64,000 nt of DNA from Ignavibacteriales bacterium (GTDB taxonomy: Bacteria; Bacteroidota; Ignavibacteria; Ignavibacteriales; Ignavibacteriaceae), in NCBI GenBank assembly GCA_016707285.1, contig JADJIA010000001.1, positions 979,628 to 1,043,627 of the forward strand. The letters are read 5' to 3'. Positions 18,688 through 28,357 of the stretch are shown here, piece after piece; the stretch's first letter is position 1; every line of letters starts with the position of its first letter. The position numbers and the translations under genes are program-made. The notes beneath the pieces are model-generated. The model saw only the letters and a program-made list of their open reading frames with translations, ran no database searches and was not told the origin of the DNA.

Positions 18688-18960
18688 TCCGTGAAAATCC
18701 GTGCTCAATCCGTGTCATCCGTGGAACTATCCCTCCCCCTCCGCGTAACTCTGTCTAATCTGCGTGTATCTGCGTCCCCTAACGACCTTTCGTGTTGCAG
18801 ACGGCAACCGGGACGATTACCACTCCTCACCCTGTGCTTAAATTTCATACCACTAAATTTTAGGAGAAATCACCAAATAATCTCATAAAAACTAAAATTT
18901 TATCTTATTTTGATCAAAAGTATATAAATAATATATTTTAAAAGATATTATTTGTACATT
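18688..18960. repeat. Direct repeat copy 2 (~273 bp)
   Basis: Second copy of the element at 16848-17120, at an exact offset of 1840 bp and in the same orientation. The TATATTTG present in copy 1 reads TACATTTT here, so any promoter at the copy 1 edge is not preserved. The repeat ends immediately before the ackA terminator. Confidence 0.92.
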
Positions 18961-18972
18961 TTGCCATAAAAA

Positions 18973-19003
18973 AAGCTGTCACCGTTTTAAGCAGTGACAG
19001 CTT
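18973..19003 (-). terminator. Intrinsic terminator of ackA
   Basis: Perfect 10-bp stem AAGCTGTCAC/GTGACAGCTT with an 11-nt loop; the minus-strand side is followed by a run of T (complement of ATAAAAAAAG). It lies 22 nt past the ackA stop. Confidence 0.85.
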
Positions 19004-19025
19004 CTTTTAAGTTTTCGGGAATTTA

Positions 19026-20231
19026 TTAGATATCCACTTCTATTCCGTTGATTATCACTTCTGTATCGAGAGCAATAACAAGTTCCTCATTTGTGGGGAT
19101 TCTGAATACTTTAACTGTTGCATCTTCAGTGGAGAGGTCTTCCTCTTTGCTGTTGTTTTTTTCAGGATCAAGTTTCATACCCATAAATCCAAGGGATTTG
19201 CAAACTGCTTCACGAACATCGGGTGAATTTTCACCGATACCACCGGTAAATACCAGCGCATCAATTCCACCCATTGCCGCTGCGTAAGCACCAACATACT
19301 TTGTGATTCTGTAACAAAAGACATCAAAAGCAATTTTTGCTCTTTTGTGTCCTTCTTTCATTGAAGAAATGATTTCACGCATATCCGACGATTCACCACT
19401 GATTCCAATCAGTCCACTGTGTTTGTTGAGTAAAGTGTTTGCTTCTGAAAGTTGCAGACCCTCTTTTCCCATTATATGCAGAATTATGGAAGTGTCGATG
19501 TCACCACATCTGGTACCCATCAAAAGTCCTTCAAGTGGGGTAAATCCCATAGAGGTATCAATTGAAGTCCCTCTGTCAACAGCAGCCATACTGCAACCGT
19601 TTCCGAGGTGAGCGGTTACTATTTTTAACTCATTGAGGGGTTTTCCAAGCTTTTTTGCAGCTCTTCCGGCAACAAATCTGTGTGAAGTGCCATGAAAACC
19701 GTAACGACGAATTTGATGACTTTTATACAGTTCATAGGGTATTCCATAAAGATATGCCTTGGGCTCCATCTTTGCATGATATGCTGTATCAAATACGCCA
19801 ACCTGGGGAACACCCGGGAGTACTCTCGTAACAGCCTGAATACCTTTAATATTTGGTGGATTGTGAAGTGGTGCCAGTCCTACATTATCCTGGAGAACTT
19901 TAATAACTTCCTGGGTAATCAAAACCGATCCCGTGAAAGTTTCACCTCCGTGAACAACTCTGTGGCCTACTGCATCAATTTCACTTTTATCTTCTATTAC
20001 ACCATGATTCTTCGAAAGAAGAACTGCGAGAACATATTCAATTCCAATTGCATGGTCAAGAATCTCTCCCACGATATTTATTTTATCACCGTCATACCGT
20101 ATATGTGTAAGTACGGCTCCTGACATCCCAATCCTGTCAACCAATCCTTTTGCAAGTGCAACCCGCTGAACAGTATCATAAAACTGATACTTGATCGACG
20201 AACTGCCACAATTTAATACTAAAACTCTCAT
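19026..20231 (-). CDS. ackA: Acetate kinase
   Basis: Interconverts acetyl phosphate + ADP and acetate + ATP in the cytosol, giving substrate-level ATP in fermentation or activating acetate. The 401 residues carry the family motifs VLNCGSSSIKYQFYD (start), VFDTAYHAKMEPKAYLYGIP with the catalytic Asp, RRYGFHGTSHRFVAGRAAKK, and GGIGENSPDVREAVC. Length is typical. No phosphotransacetylase gene is adjacent; the neighbour upstream is a 3-hydroxyacyl-CoA dehydrogenase 6 nt away, so the two may share a transcript and a role in acyl-CoA/acetate metabolism. A strong terminator follows. Confidence 0.97.
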   Translation of the reverse strand: MRVLVLNCGSSSIKYQFYDTVQRVALAKGLVDRIGMSGAVLTHIRYDGDKINIVGEILDHAIGIEYVLAVLLSKNHGVIEDKSEIDAVGHRVVHGGETFTGSVLITQEVIKVLQDNVGLAPLHNPPNIKGIQAVTRVLPGVPQVGVFDTAYHAKMEPKAYLYGIPYELYKSHQIRRYGFHGTSHRFVAGRAAKKLGKPLNELKIVTAHLGNGCSMAAVDRGTSIDTSMGFTPLEGLLMGTRCGDIDTSIILHIMGKEGLQLSEANTLLNKHSGLIGISGESSDMREIISSMKEGHKRAKIAFDVFCYRITKYVGAYAAAMGGIDALVFTGGIGENSPDVREAVCKSLGFMGMKLDPEKNNSKEEDLSTEDATVKVFRIPTNEELVIALDTEVIINGIEVDI

Positions 20232-20237
20232 TATCGC

Positions 20238-21173
20238 CTACGAAATTATTTTACCGTTGGAGTCATAGGTATAAAAACCCTGACCTGTTTTTCTTCCAAG
20301 TTTCTGCTCACGAACAAGTTTCCGGAGTATTGGACAAGCTCTGTACCTCGGTTCTCCGAGGGTTTTCCACAAAGTGTCCATCCATGCCAAAACTTCATCC
20401 AATCCCATCATATCAGCCATTTCAAGAGGTCCATGTTGAAAATTGAACCCGATTTTCATTGCTGTGTCGATGTCTTTTGCGGATGCAATGCCTTCAAGCA
20501 AAATGTGCATCGCTTCATTAAGGAGTGGAACTATCGATCTGGTGGTTACATATCCGGGATATTCGTAAACTTCAATGGAGGTTTTTCCAAGACGGTTGGC
20601 GAATTCTTTGATTATTTTTAATGTACTTGCCGAGGTGTGAAGACATTTGATTACTTCAACCAATGGCCTCTTTGGCACAGGATTAAGAAAATGCATCCCG
20701 ATTACCTTGTCAGGTCTTCCGGTACATTCTGCAAGCTTTGTTAAACTTAATGTTGAAGTGTTAGAGACAAAAATAGTCTCTTTTTTTGCGATTTTGTCGA
20801 TATCAAGAAATATTTTTTTCTTTAATTCAAAATCTTCATCCACCGCCTCAACAATAAGGTCACAGCCGGCTACCAGCTTAATGTCGGTAACCCAACTGAT
20901 CCGGCTCATGATTGCTTTTTTTTCTGAAGCAGTCATTGCCCATCTTTTAATTTCATTATCGATATTATCTGAAAGACTCGATTTTGCATAATCGATCCTT
21001 TGAGATGATCTCTCAACTATAATGACTTCAATACCATTTGCGGCAACTGCCTGGGCTATTCCCTGCCCCATAACCCCCGCGCCAATAATCCCAACCCGGT
21101 TGATTGAATCAAACGACTCGGACAATGCCGACCTTTTTAGTATTTCGTCTATATTTATGTTATCTTCCTGCAT
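20238..21173 (-). CDS. 3-hydroxyacyl-CoA (3-hydroxybutyryl-CoA) dehydrogenase
   Basis: NAD-dependent oxidation of 3-hydroxyacyl-CoA in beta-oxidation or butyrate-type metabolism. The 311 residues have the Rossmann motif VGIIGAGVMGQGIAQ (27-41), the catalytic His region VIGMHFLNPVPKRPLVEV, and the C-terminal GYVTTRSIVPLLNEAMHILLEG and GPLEMADMMGLD. It is a stand-alone Hbd/PaaH-sized enzyme, not a FadB-type fusion. A short leader (residues 1-24) precedes the first strand. It probably forms an operon with ackA. The actual chain-length preference cannot be told. Confidence 0.9.
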   Translation of the reverse strand: MQEDNINIDEILKRSALSESFDSINRVGIIGAGVMGQGIAQAVAANGIEVIIVERSSQRIDYAKSSLSDNIDNEIKRWAMTASEKKAIMSRISWVTDIKLVAGCDLIVEAVDEDFELKKKIFLDIDKIAKKETIFVSNTSTLSLTKLAECTGRPDKVIGMHFLNPVPKRPLVEVIKCLHTSASTLKIIKEFANRLGKTSIEVYEYPGYVTTRSIVPLLNEAMHILLEGIASAKDIDTAMKIGFNFQHGPLEMADMMGLDEVLAWMDTLWKTLGEPRYRACPILRKLVREQKLGRKTGQGFYTYDSNGKIIS

Positions 21174-21266
21174 CAGTCCATTCCTTAATAAAACAATTTG
21201 CGTCCATCTACAAGCAATTTTAATGCCAAACGGTTTAATCGTTTTATCATCAAATTTTTGATCAGA

Positions 21267-22070
21267 TCAATAGTCTTTTTTCTCAAAAATAATAATTGTT
21301 AAACCGAATACGGTAAAAATAAACAATAATGAGCTAATAATCAGTTTTAAAACATGTCCCTCGGCGGTTGGTTGCCCTGCCATAAAAAACGAACTTGAAA
21401 ACTCTGAGCTTTTGGGAAGTATCCAATATACTACATTCACAGTCTCCCGAAGCCAAACCTTGGAGGAAGTCTGAATCATCTGCTGCATCACAAATACCAC
21501 TGATGAGACAATAACACTATATGCAATCGCCGTTAACAGTCCGGCAATTGGCGAACGGAATCCAAATGATACAAAAATTACCAAATGAAACATGATGACA
21601 AATCCGAGTAGATTTAGAAGTCCCCAATGTAACACTTCACCATAAAACATGCCAAATATTGAAGAGTGGATTACCCAAATTCCCATTGTCAAAAAGAGAA
21701 GGACTACAAACATAAATATGATTCCACTAAGGAATGCACCGGTTAAAAGTTCCCATCGCCTGACAGGGAAGGAGAGAAAAATGTCGAATACACCCCTTTT
21801 AATCACTGAATTAACCGTAATAGCCACAGTAAACAGCCCCACAAATATCATTAATTGGGTTGTAGCGTTAAGTAAATTAATAAGAGTGAAATCGTATGAC
21901 TGCTGGATTTTTGCAACTGCAGTTCCGGGAGTTATATTGTCATAAACTGAATAAGATATTAGTGCTGATATCACAATCATCACCACAACACCACCAATAG
22001 TAACCCAAAACGACTTGCTTCTCCTCAGATGATCAAAAAAGAATAAAACTGATTGTGTGATACCTTTCAT
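21267..22070 (-). CDS. ABC transporter permease (ABC-2 / NosY-like)
   Basis: A 267-residue integral membrane protein with about six hydrophobic segments (e.g. FWVTIGGVVVMIVISALISY, FMFVVLLFLTMGIWVI, LLFIFTVFGLTIIIF). A cytoplasmic loop RGVFDIFLSFPVRRWELLTGAF is typical of ABC-2/NosY-type permeases. Its start overlaps the ATPase stop by one base (TAATG), so the two are translationally coupled. The substrate is unknown; no solute-binding protein is present, which fits an exporter. Confidence 0.85.
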   Translation of the reverse strand: MKGITQSVLFFFDHLRRSKSFWVTIGGVVVMIVISALISYSVYDNITPGTAVAKIQQSYDFTLINLLNATTQLMIFVGLFTVAITVNSVIKRGVFDIFLSFPVRRWELLTGAFLSGIIFMFVVLLFLTMGIWVIHSSIFGMFYGEVLHWGLLNLLGFVIMFHLVIFVSFGFRSPIAGLLTAIAYSVIVSSVVFVMQQMIQTSSKVWLRETVNVVYWILPKSSEFSSSFFMAGQPTAEGHVLKLIISSLLFIFTVFGLTIIIFEKKDY

Positions 22071-22990
22071 TAATTTACCCTTTCATCTGCGTTTATGGTC
22101 TTTATGAACAACTCTTCGAGATTGGATTTACGGAGTGTTATCTCTTCAATTAAAATCTCCAAATTCCTTACTTTATCGATGATACGGTTCAATTCTGTAA
22201 CTTCCGATCCGTTGTAACGGTATAATTTTTCAGAAATTTTTTCGAGGTAAACTATGCTGTTTTCCTCCTCCAATGTCAGCCCTCTGGAAATTTTAATCTC
22301 AAAGTGTGTATTTTCATGAGTAAGTTCGTGGATTGTCCCTGTCCTTAAAAGTTTTCCTTTATGAAGAATAGCGACACTGTCGGTAATCATTTCCACTTCC
22401 GAGAGGATATGTGAGTTCAAAAAGATAGTTTTGCCTTTCGATTTTAAATCTTGAAGGATTGTCCTGATTTCTTTTCTGCCCACCGGATCAATCCCATCGG
22501 TAGGTTCATCCAAAATAATTAGATCAGGATCATGAAGCAATGCCCTGGCAATTCCGAGACGCTGGTTTTGTCCTTTAGAGAAGGTTTTTGCCCTTCTGTC
22601 TGCAATTTTTTCCAGTCCAAGCAGTTCAAATAATTCACCGGTTCTCTTTTTGATCAATGACGGCTCCATTTCATAAAATCGTGCGAGAGCTGCCAATGAC
22701 TGGCGTGCTGTAAATACTTCGGGGAATTGAATATTCTCCGGGAGATATCCGATATTTTTTTTCAACAGATGGTTATATTCATTTGAACCAAACAAGGAAA
22801 AACTTCCTTCAGTCAATCTGGTGATCCCAAGGAGTATTTTTATGAAAGTGGTTTTCCCTGCACCATTCTGGCCCAACAAACCAAATATCTGCCCCGGCAT
22901 TACAGAAATTGAAAAATCTTCAAGCGCTTTAACCTTGATCCTACCCGGGTAAATTTTTGTTAATTTTTTACTGCTGACTATTTCGGACAT
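22070..22990 (-). CDS. ABC transporter ATP-binding protein
   Basis: Energises the adjoining permease. Walker A GLLGQNGAGKTTFIK (about residues 38-52), signature FSKGQNQRLGIARALL, Walker B LIILDEPTDGIDPVG and the H-loop region FLNSHILSEVEM are all present; a C-terminal regulatory extension follows. The start is placed at ATG 22990 (MSEIVSSKKL) with a purine-rich site upstream; an in-frame start 30 nt earlier is possible. The closest recognisable groups are the CcmA/NosF-type ATPases. Cargo is unknown. Confidence 0.9.
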   Translation of the reverse strand: MSEIVSSKKLTKIYPGRIKVKALEDFSISVMPGQIFGLLGQNGAGKTTFIKILLGITRLTEGSFSLFGSNEYNHLLKKNIGYLPENIQFPEVFTARQSLAALARFYEMEPSLIKKRTGELFELLGLEKIADRRAKTFSKGQNQRLGIARALLHDPDLIILDEPTDGIDPVGRKEIRTILQDLKSKGKTIFLNSHILSEVEMITDSVAILHKGKLLRTGTIHELTHENTHFEIKISRGLTLEEENSIVYLEKISEKLYRYNGSEVTELNRIIDKVRNLEILIEEITLRKSNLEELFIKTINADERVN

Positions 22991-23155
22991 ATTCCGCTCG
23001 TTTGTTAAATAATGAATCAAAAATTACGATTTTCTGAAAAGGTGAGTTGGTGATTTGTTACAAAAGGAAATTATATGAGGATGAACCACAAAAAAGAAAG
23101 TATAAACTTCTCGACAACCAAAAAAAACTAATACCTAATAATTAATACCTGATAA

Positions 23156-24160
23156 TTAAATCTTGTATTCCTCTTTCTTGTCTCGTGTCATCAGGTCATG
23201 AATCGCCTGGGAGGGGTCTTTGTCCTCAAAGAGGATTCTATAAACTTCGGTGGTGATAGGTACTTCAACATTATATTTGATGGCGAGTTGCATTGCAGAA
23301 TTGGAAGTCTCAACCCCCTCTGCAACAGCAGTCATCCTGGCAAGCACTTCTTTTAATTTCATACCACTGCCAATCTGATCTCCCACATATCGGTTACGAC
23401 TGTGGCGACTCATACAGGTAACGATGAGATCACCCATTCCCGAAAGTCCCGAGAAAGTATGAGGTTTTGCCCCCATCGCCAAACCAAGTCTTGTGATCTC
23501 GGCGGTTCCTCTGGTCATTATGGCGGCTTTTGTATTGTCCCCCATCCCCATTCCATCAAGTATTCCTGCTCCAATTGCTATCACATTTTTGAAAGCACCG
23601 CCCAGCTCCACACCAATTACATCAGTGGAAGAGTAAACCCTAAAATAACGGTTTATAAATGCGTTTTGGATCATTTTAGATGTGTCATGATCTTTACATG
23701 CGGCAACTACCGTTGTGGGAATTTTTTTGCTAACTTCTTCAGCGTGACTGGGTCCCGAGAGCACACCAATTTGTCGATCGGTCAGTTCGGGGAAAACATC
23801 TTTGTATATTTGGCTCACAGTTAAAAGATGATTCTTTTCAATTCCTTTTGAAACCGAAACAAGAATTGTGTCCTTAATATCGGAAAATTTTATCTTCTGA
23901 AGTGAATTTCTGGTAAACTGTGTAGGAATGGCAGTGACAATAATATCTTTGCCAATGGAAGCTTCTTGTAGATTGTTGGATATCTTCAATCCTGCGGGAA
24001 ATGGAATCCCGGGCAGGTAGGTCATATTTTCGCGTTTCTCTTCGAGGAGAGTGGAATAGGCATCGTTATACTCCCAAAGAGTAACATTATGCCCGTTATC
24101 AGTAAGTAGTATGGCGAGAGTAGTGCCCCACGCACCCGCTCCTAATACTGCGATATTCAT
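23156..24160 (-). CDS. gpsA: Glycerol-3-phosphate dehydrogenase [NAD(P)+]
   Basis: Makes sn-glycerol 3-phosphate from dihydroxyacetone phosphate for phospholipid synthesis. The 334 residues have the nucleotide-binding motif IAVLGAGAWGTTLAILL at the N-terminus, VSVSKGIE, LSGPSHAEEV, and the C-terminal helical domain with ELGGAFKNVIAIGAGILDG and TFSGLSGMGDLIVTC. It starts 7 nt after plsY, whose product consumes its product, so the pair forms a functional operon. Confidence 0.96.
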   Translation of the reverse strand: MNIAVLGAGAWGTTLAILLTDNGHNVTLWEYNDAYSTLLEEKRENMTYLPGIPFPAGLKISNNLQEASIGKDIIVTAIPTQFTRNSLQKIKFSDIKDTILVSVSKGIEKNHLLTVSQIYKDVFPELTDRQIGVLSGPSHAEEVSKKIPTTVVAACKDHDTSKMIQNAFINRYFRVYSSTDVIGVELGGAFKNVIAIGAGILDGMGMGDNTKAAIMTRGTAEITRLGLAMGAKPHTFSGLSGMGDLIVTCMSRHSRNRYVGDQIGSGMKLKEVLARMTAVAEGVETSNSAMQLAIKYNVEVPITTEVYRILFEDKDPSQAIHDLMTRDKKEEYKI

Positions 24161-24167
24161 TGGTTAA

Positions 24168-24830
24168 CTATTTTTTCTTACCGAATGATATCTTGCTCTC
24201 ACTCCCTGAAATGAGCCTTTTAATATTTGATCTGTGTGTGTAGATCAAAAGGATCGAAACACCGGCAACAAATGGAAGAAGAGTGCCATATCCCTGAACT
24301 TCTGCATGAAAAATGTTTTCACGAATAAATAGAGTTGAAGGTACTGCAATCGCTGCCATGATTGAACCAAGTGAGACATATTTAAAGATTCCCACAACTA
24401 TTATAAAGATGCCAAGAGCAACAAGCATGTCAACCGTGGTAATCGAGAGCATCATTCCAAGCGCTGTGGCTATTCCCTTACCTCCCTTAAATGAGGCAAA
24501 AACACTCCAAATATGACCAATAATCGCAAAAATTCCTGCCATTATTCTAATAATGGTAATGTCCTGGAATGGAGTCTGGTTATTTAAGGTAACGGGATCC
24601 AGATAATAGAGCTGGGAAACAAAAAGAACCGCAATAGCTCCTTTAATCGCATCAAGTGCAATTACTGACAAACCAAATTTAGGCCCAAGTGTTCTGAACA
24701 CATTGGTACCTCCGGTGTTGCCACTCCCGTGAGCTTTAATATCGATACCTCTGCTTTTTGATACAATTATACCAAAAGGAATGGATCCAATTAAATAGGA
24801 TAGAACTAAAATAGCAGCTAAAGCTAACAT
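24168..24830 (-). CDS. plsY: Acyl-phosphate:glycerol-3-phosphate acyltransferase
   Basis: Membrane enzyme that transfers an acyl group from acyl phosphate to glycerol 3-phosphate, the first acylation in phospholipid synthesis. The 220 residues show the three PlsY motifs: SYLIGSIPFGIIVSK, GSGNTGGTNVFRTLGPKFG, and FKGGKGIATALG, with several transmembrane helices. The C-terminal tail KRLISGSESKISFGKKK is basic. It is paired with gpsA. Confidence 0.96.
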   Translation of the reverse strand: MLALAAILVLSYLIGSIPFGIIVSKSRGIDIKAHGSGNTGGTNVFRTLGPKFGLSVIALDAIKGAIAVLFVSQLYYLDPVTLNNQTPFQDITIIRIMAGIFAIIGHIWSVFASFKGGKGIATALGMMLSITTVDMLVALGIFIIVVGIFKYVSLGSIMAAIAVPSTLFIRENIFHAEVQGYGTLLPFVAGVSILLIYTHRSNIKRLISGSESKISFGKKK

Positions 24831-25087
24831 CTCAAATTCCTGAAATAAAATGTTTTCTGTTGAATGTCTCGTCTATAATACAGTATGACGGCAAAATTTG
24901 CAGCGAGTAGAAACTAAATTTAAACCTTTTTCCAATTATAACCAAAAGTCAATTCAATCTCACCACTTAAATCACAACTACAACAGCAAAAATTAAACAG
25001 ATAAATTACTGTTTTTTAATTTTATTCATATAACGGTAATGAAATATTTAGTAAATTTCACACTTAAAATTGGTGGCTCTCGAAATT
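24831..25087. promoter_or_regulatory. Divergent intergenic region plsY / sensor kinase
   Basis: 257 bp of AT-rich sequence between divergently transcribed genes; it must contain promoters for both plsY-gpsA and the sensor kinase. No clear operator repeat or RNA structure was found. Confidence 0.4.
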
Positions 25088-28000
25088 ATGAAATTATTCC
25101 CCATTAAAGCCCCTTTAATAGCATCTATTCTCCTGCTGTTCACAATAAAAACAGCCGGTCAAACAGAGAGTTATTCCTTCGGTGAACTGACTACCAATGA
25201 TGGATTGTCACAGGGAAGAATTACATCAATTCTTCAAGACAGATCAAGTTTCCTCTGGTTTGGCACAGTTGACGGTCTCAACCGTTACGATGGTTATTCA
25301 TTCCTTGTATTCCGCCACATCCAGGGAGACTCCACTTCCATCTCAAGCAATGTTATAAATGACATCAAAGAAACACCAAACGGTAATCTTCTTGTAGCAA
25401 CAAACAATGGATTAAACCTTTTCAACCCTGTAAAACAGAAATTTTCGAGAGTACCAATTTTATTCGAAAACTCTTTTGATCAGGGATATAAAGTGGTATC
25501 AAGAATTCTGATACCGGCAAACAACAACAAAATATTTTATTATGCTACAAAAGCCGGGTTGATAAGGTGTGAACCCTCAACAGGGAAACAACAGTTGGTA
25601 CTAAAACTCCGTGCCAACCTTAATATTAACGAAAGAAGTATCCGCTCATTGCTTGAAGACAGAAATGGTAACATCTGGATCGGAACAGGAGGCGAAGGAC
25701 TCTATTTTTATAATGTTAAGCTAAACACCATCCGTTTAATCTGGAAATCTTTTCACCCCGATCAAAAATCAAAAGTGGTACTGATTACGCATATCGTCGA
25801 TGATGGAGAAGGCAGGATTTTCGTTTCTGATTTTTTAAAAATCGTTGTTTTCGACCTGAACGGTAACAAAATCAGACAACTAAAAAAGGATATCTCAACC
25901 CTGCACACTTCCCTTGTAGGGGGAAATAAAGGCGAAATATACATCGCTTATCTGGCTGTGGGAGTGGTAAGATATAAATATGACGAAGATAAGACCATTA
26001 TCATCAGAAACAATAAGGGACCGGTTGTTAAAAATGAATACACCGATTACATCACACTCTACTTCGATAAATCTCAAACCCTTTGGTGTGGCTCAAACGG
26101 AAGAGGGATTTTTTACCTCAACCCCTATAACAATCTTTTTAAGAAGTTTACCAATTTTAGTCCAACCCTGAAAAGTGTAAGAGCTTTCCAGGAACTAAAA
26201 GATGGATCAATGATTGTTTCCGGCTATACCGGGTTAATAAGAATGAAACCGGATGAAACATTTGAAGTTATTAGTGAAGGCATTTTCGACGATTCCTATG
26301 GCTTGAACCTTGCTATTTATTCGATGGTAAGAGACATTGATAATCCCGATTTGATCTGGCTTGGAACTGAGGGAGGTGGGCTCTTCCAATTAAATATCCG
26401 TGAAAATTCCACTGATATTTCGGAATATACTGAAAAAGGGAGCCATTTGTCAGGAGAATTTGTCACTTCATTTTTTTGGGGAAGTGACAGCCTGTTATGG
26501 ATTGGTACAGAGAGAGGACTGAACAGTCTCGACACAAGAAAAAAACTCTTCACTTTTTATAACTCCGCTATCGAAGCAGAATCGCCTATCTCGTTTGGGA
26601 ATGTTTTTGCTATAACCGAATATGATAAATCACTTTTTTTGTGTACGGAAAAGAATGGTATAGTGAAGTTTGATCTTAAATCGAAAAAATTTTCAACTTT
26701 TCTCTCAACTACCACATCAAATGCCACTCTTCCATCAAATGATGTAAGAACCATTCATATAAAGGATGGAAGATTATTCTATATTGGCACAAATCTTGGC
26801 TTTTCTGTGTTCGATTTACAATCGGAGACCATCAGGTCTTATACTTTGGAAGACGGGCTCCCAAATGAGATGATATATGGTATTCTTGAGGATAACAGTG
26901 GTAAATTATGGCTTTCATCAAATTCAGGGCTCTCACGATTTGACCCCCTTACCAATACATTTGCCAACTATAATCAAAGTGAAGGCCTTCAAGGGAGTGA
27001 ATTCAACACAAAAGCCTATCTGAAACTTAAGAACCAAAAACTGGTGTTTGGGGGAGTTAACGGATTTAATATTGTTGATCCTTTGATTGTTGATAAAACC
27101 CCTCTTCTCCCTGACATGGCGATCACCGGATTTAGCCTTTTTTCAAAAGTGGTTCCCGTTGGTGAGGTTAAAGGGAGAGTTATTCTCGACTCGGTTATCC
27201 ATATGAAAAAAGTAATCTACCTCGATTACGATGAGAACAGTTTATCATTTGAGTTTACTGCCCTTAATTTTAATGTGAACAGCAGTACAAGATATTCCTA
27301 TATTTTAGAAGGTTTTAAAGATGATTGGACTGTCCCCTCCACCGAGCGAAAAGCTGTCTATACCAACCTTAGCCCGGGTGAATACCGTTTTGCAGTAGCT
27401 GCTATAAACAGAGATGGATCACGATCAAAAAGAGTAGCTGAACTTACGATTATTATCGCTCCACCTTTTTGGAGGACAACCTGGTTTAGAATACTTGCAC
27501 TAATTATAGTTATCGGAATTTTTTATTTCGGATATAAATACAAAACAACTTCCATCAGGAAGCGTAATGATGAACTGGAAACTCTTGTTGAGAAACGAAC
27601 ACTTCAACTTGAAGCAAAAAAGAATGAATTAGAACAAAGAAACCTTGAACTCATTGAAGCAAATGCATCAAAAAACAGATTTTTTTCGATGTTCTCTCAC
27701 GATCTCCGGAGTCCATTCAGTGCAATTCTCGGCTATCTTCAAATTCTTGATGAAGATTTTGATGAGCTTTCTAAAAGCGACAGAACCTACTACTTTCAGA
27801 GTTTATATACAGTTTCCCGTAACTTGTTCTCCACAATAGAAAATGTTTTTAACTGGTTCAGAATCGAAACCGGCAGAATAAACGACGAACCAAAACTGCT
27901 GTTGCTCGAACAGAGTGTTAAAGAGACTGTGGATATCCTTGCAGCAAATATCACGCTTAAAAAAATTGAAATTATAATCGAAGTTGAACCTGCAACCCGG

Positions 28001-28357
28001 GTTTGGGCTGATCCTGTAATGCTTAAAACCATTCTTCAAAATCTGATCTCAAATGCCATCAAATTCTCTGATGAAGAGGGTATAATCTCCATCTCCTCCA
28101 ATTCAAAGGATGGTATGGTTGCTATTAGTGTGAGTGACTCGGGACGAGGTATGTCTGAAGATGACCTTGGCAAACTGTTTGATAAAAAGGTCATTTTTAC
28201 AACCGAAGGTACACAACAGGAAAAAGGTTCAGGACTGGGTTTATTGATCTGTAAAGAATTTGTTGAAAAGTGCGGTGGGACAATAACAGTAACAAGTTCA
28301 CACGATGATGGAACAAGTTTTACATTTACTCTTCCAAATACTCCGAGGACAAACTAA
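25088..28357 (+). CDS. Membrane sensor histidine kinase with Reg_prop propeller and Y_Y_Y domain
   Basis: A 1089-residue inner-membrane sensor. After a signal segment (LIASILLLFTIKTAG), residues ~30-690 hold repeated two-component propeller blades (LEDRNGNIWIGTGGEGL, LWFGTVDGLNRYDG). A Y_Y_Y domain follows (SYILEGFKDDWTVPS ... LSPGEYRFAVAAIN), then a helix (FRILALIIVIGIFYFGYKY), a coiled linker, HisKA with FSHDLRSPFSAILGY (His about 871) and an HATPase domain (NLISNAIKFS, DSGRGMSED, GSGLGLLICKEF). Unlike many Bacteroides hybrid systems it has no receiver or AraC domain, and no response regulator is adjacent. ATG 25088 is preferred over an upstream TTG. Its 3' end overlaps ispD by 32 bp tail to tail. 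Confidence 0.9.
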   Translation: MKLFPIKAPLIASILLLFTIKTAGQTESYSFGELTTNDGLSQGRITSILQDRSSFLWFGTVDGLNRYDGYSFLVFRHIQGDSTSISSNVINDIKETPNGNLLVATNNGLNLFNPVKQKFSRVPILFENSFDQGYKVVSRILIPANNNKIFYYATKAGLIRCEPSTGKQQLVLKLRANLNINERSIRSLLEDRNGNIWIGTGGEGLYFYNVKLNTIRLIWKSFHPDQKSKVVLITHIVDDGEGRIFVSDFLKIVVFDLNGNKIRQLKKDISTLHTSLVGGNKGEIYIAYLAVGVVRYKYDEDKTIIIRNNKGPVVKNEYTDYITLYFDKSQTLWCGSNGRGIFYLNPYNNLFKKFTNFSPTLKSVRAFQELKDGSMIVSGYTGLIRMKPDETFEVISEGIFDDSYGLNLAIYSMVRDIDNPDLIWLGTEGGGLFQLNIRENSTDISEYTEKGSHLSGEFVTSFFWGSDSLLWIGTERGLNSLDTRKKLFTFYNSAIEAESPISFGNVFAITEYDKSLFLCTEKNGIVKFDLKSKKFSTFLSTTTSNATLPSNDVRTIHIKDGRLFYIGTNLGFSVFDLQSETIRSYTLEDGLPNEMIYGILEDNSGKLWLSSNSGLSRFDPLTNTFANYNQSEGLQGSEFNTKAYLKLKNQKLVFGGVNGFNIVDPLIVDKTPLLPDMAITGFSLFSKVVPVGEVKGRVILDSVIHMKKVIYLDYDENSLSFEFTALNFNVNSSTRYSYILEGFKDDWTVPSTERKAVYTNLSPGEYRFAVAAINRDGSRSKRVAELTIIIAPPFWRTTWFRILALIIVIGIFYFGYKYKTTSIRKRNDELETLVEKRTLQLEAKKNELEQRNLELIEANASKNRFFSMFSHDLRSPFSAILGYLQILDEDFDELSKSDRTYYFQSLYTVSRNLFSTIENVFNWFRIETGRINDEPKLLLLEQSVKETVDILAANITLKKIEIIIEVEPATRVWADPVMLKTILQNLISNAIKFSDEEGIISISSNSKDGMVAISVSDSGRGMSEDDLGKLFDKKVIFTTEGTQQEKGSGLGLLICKEFVEKCGGTITVTSSHDDGTSFTFTLPNTPRTN

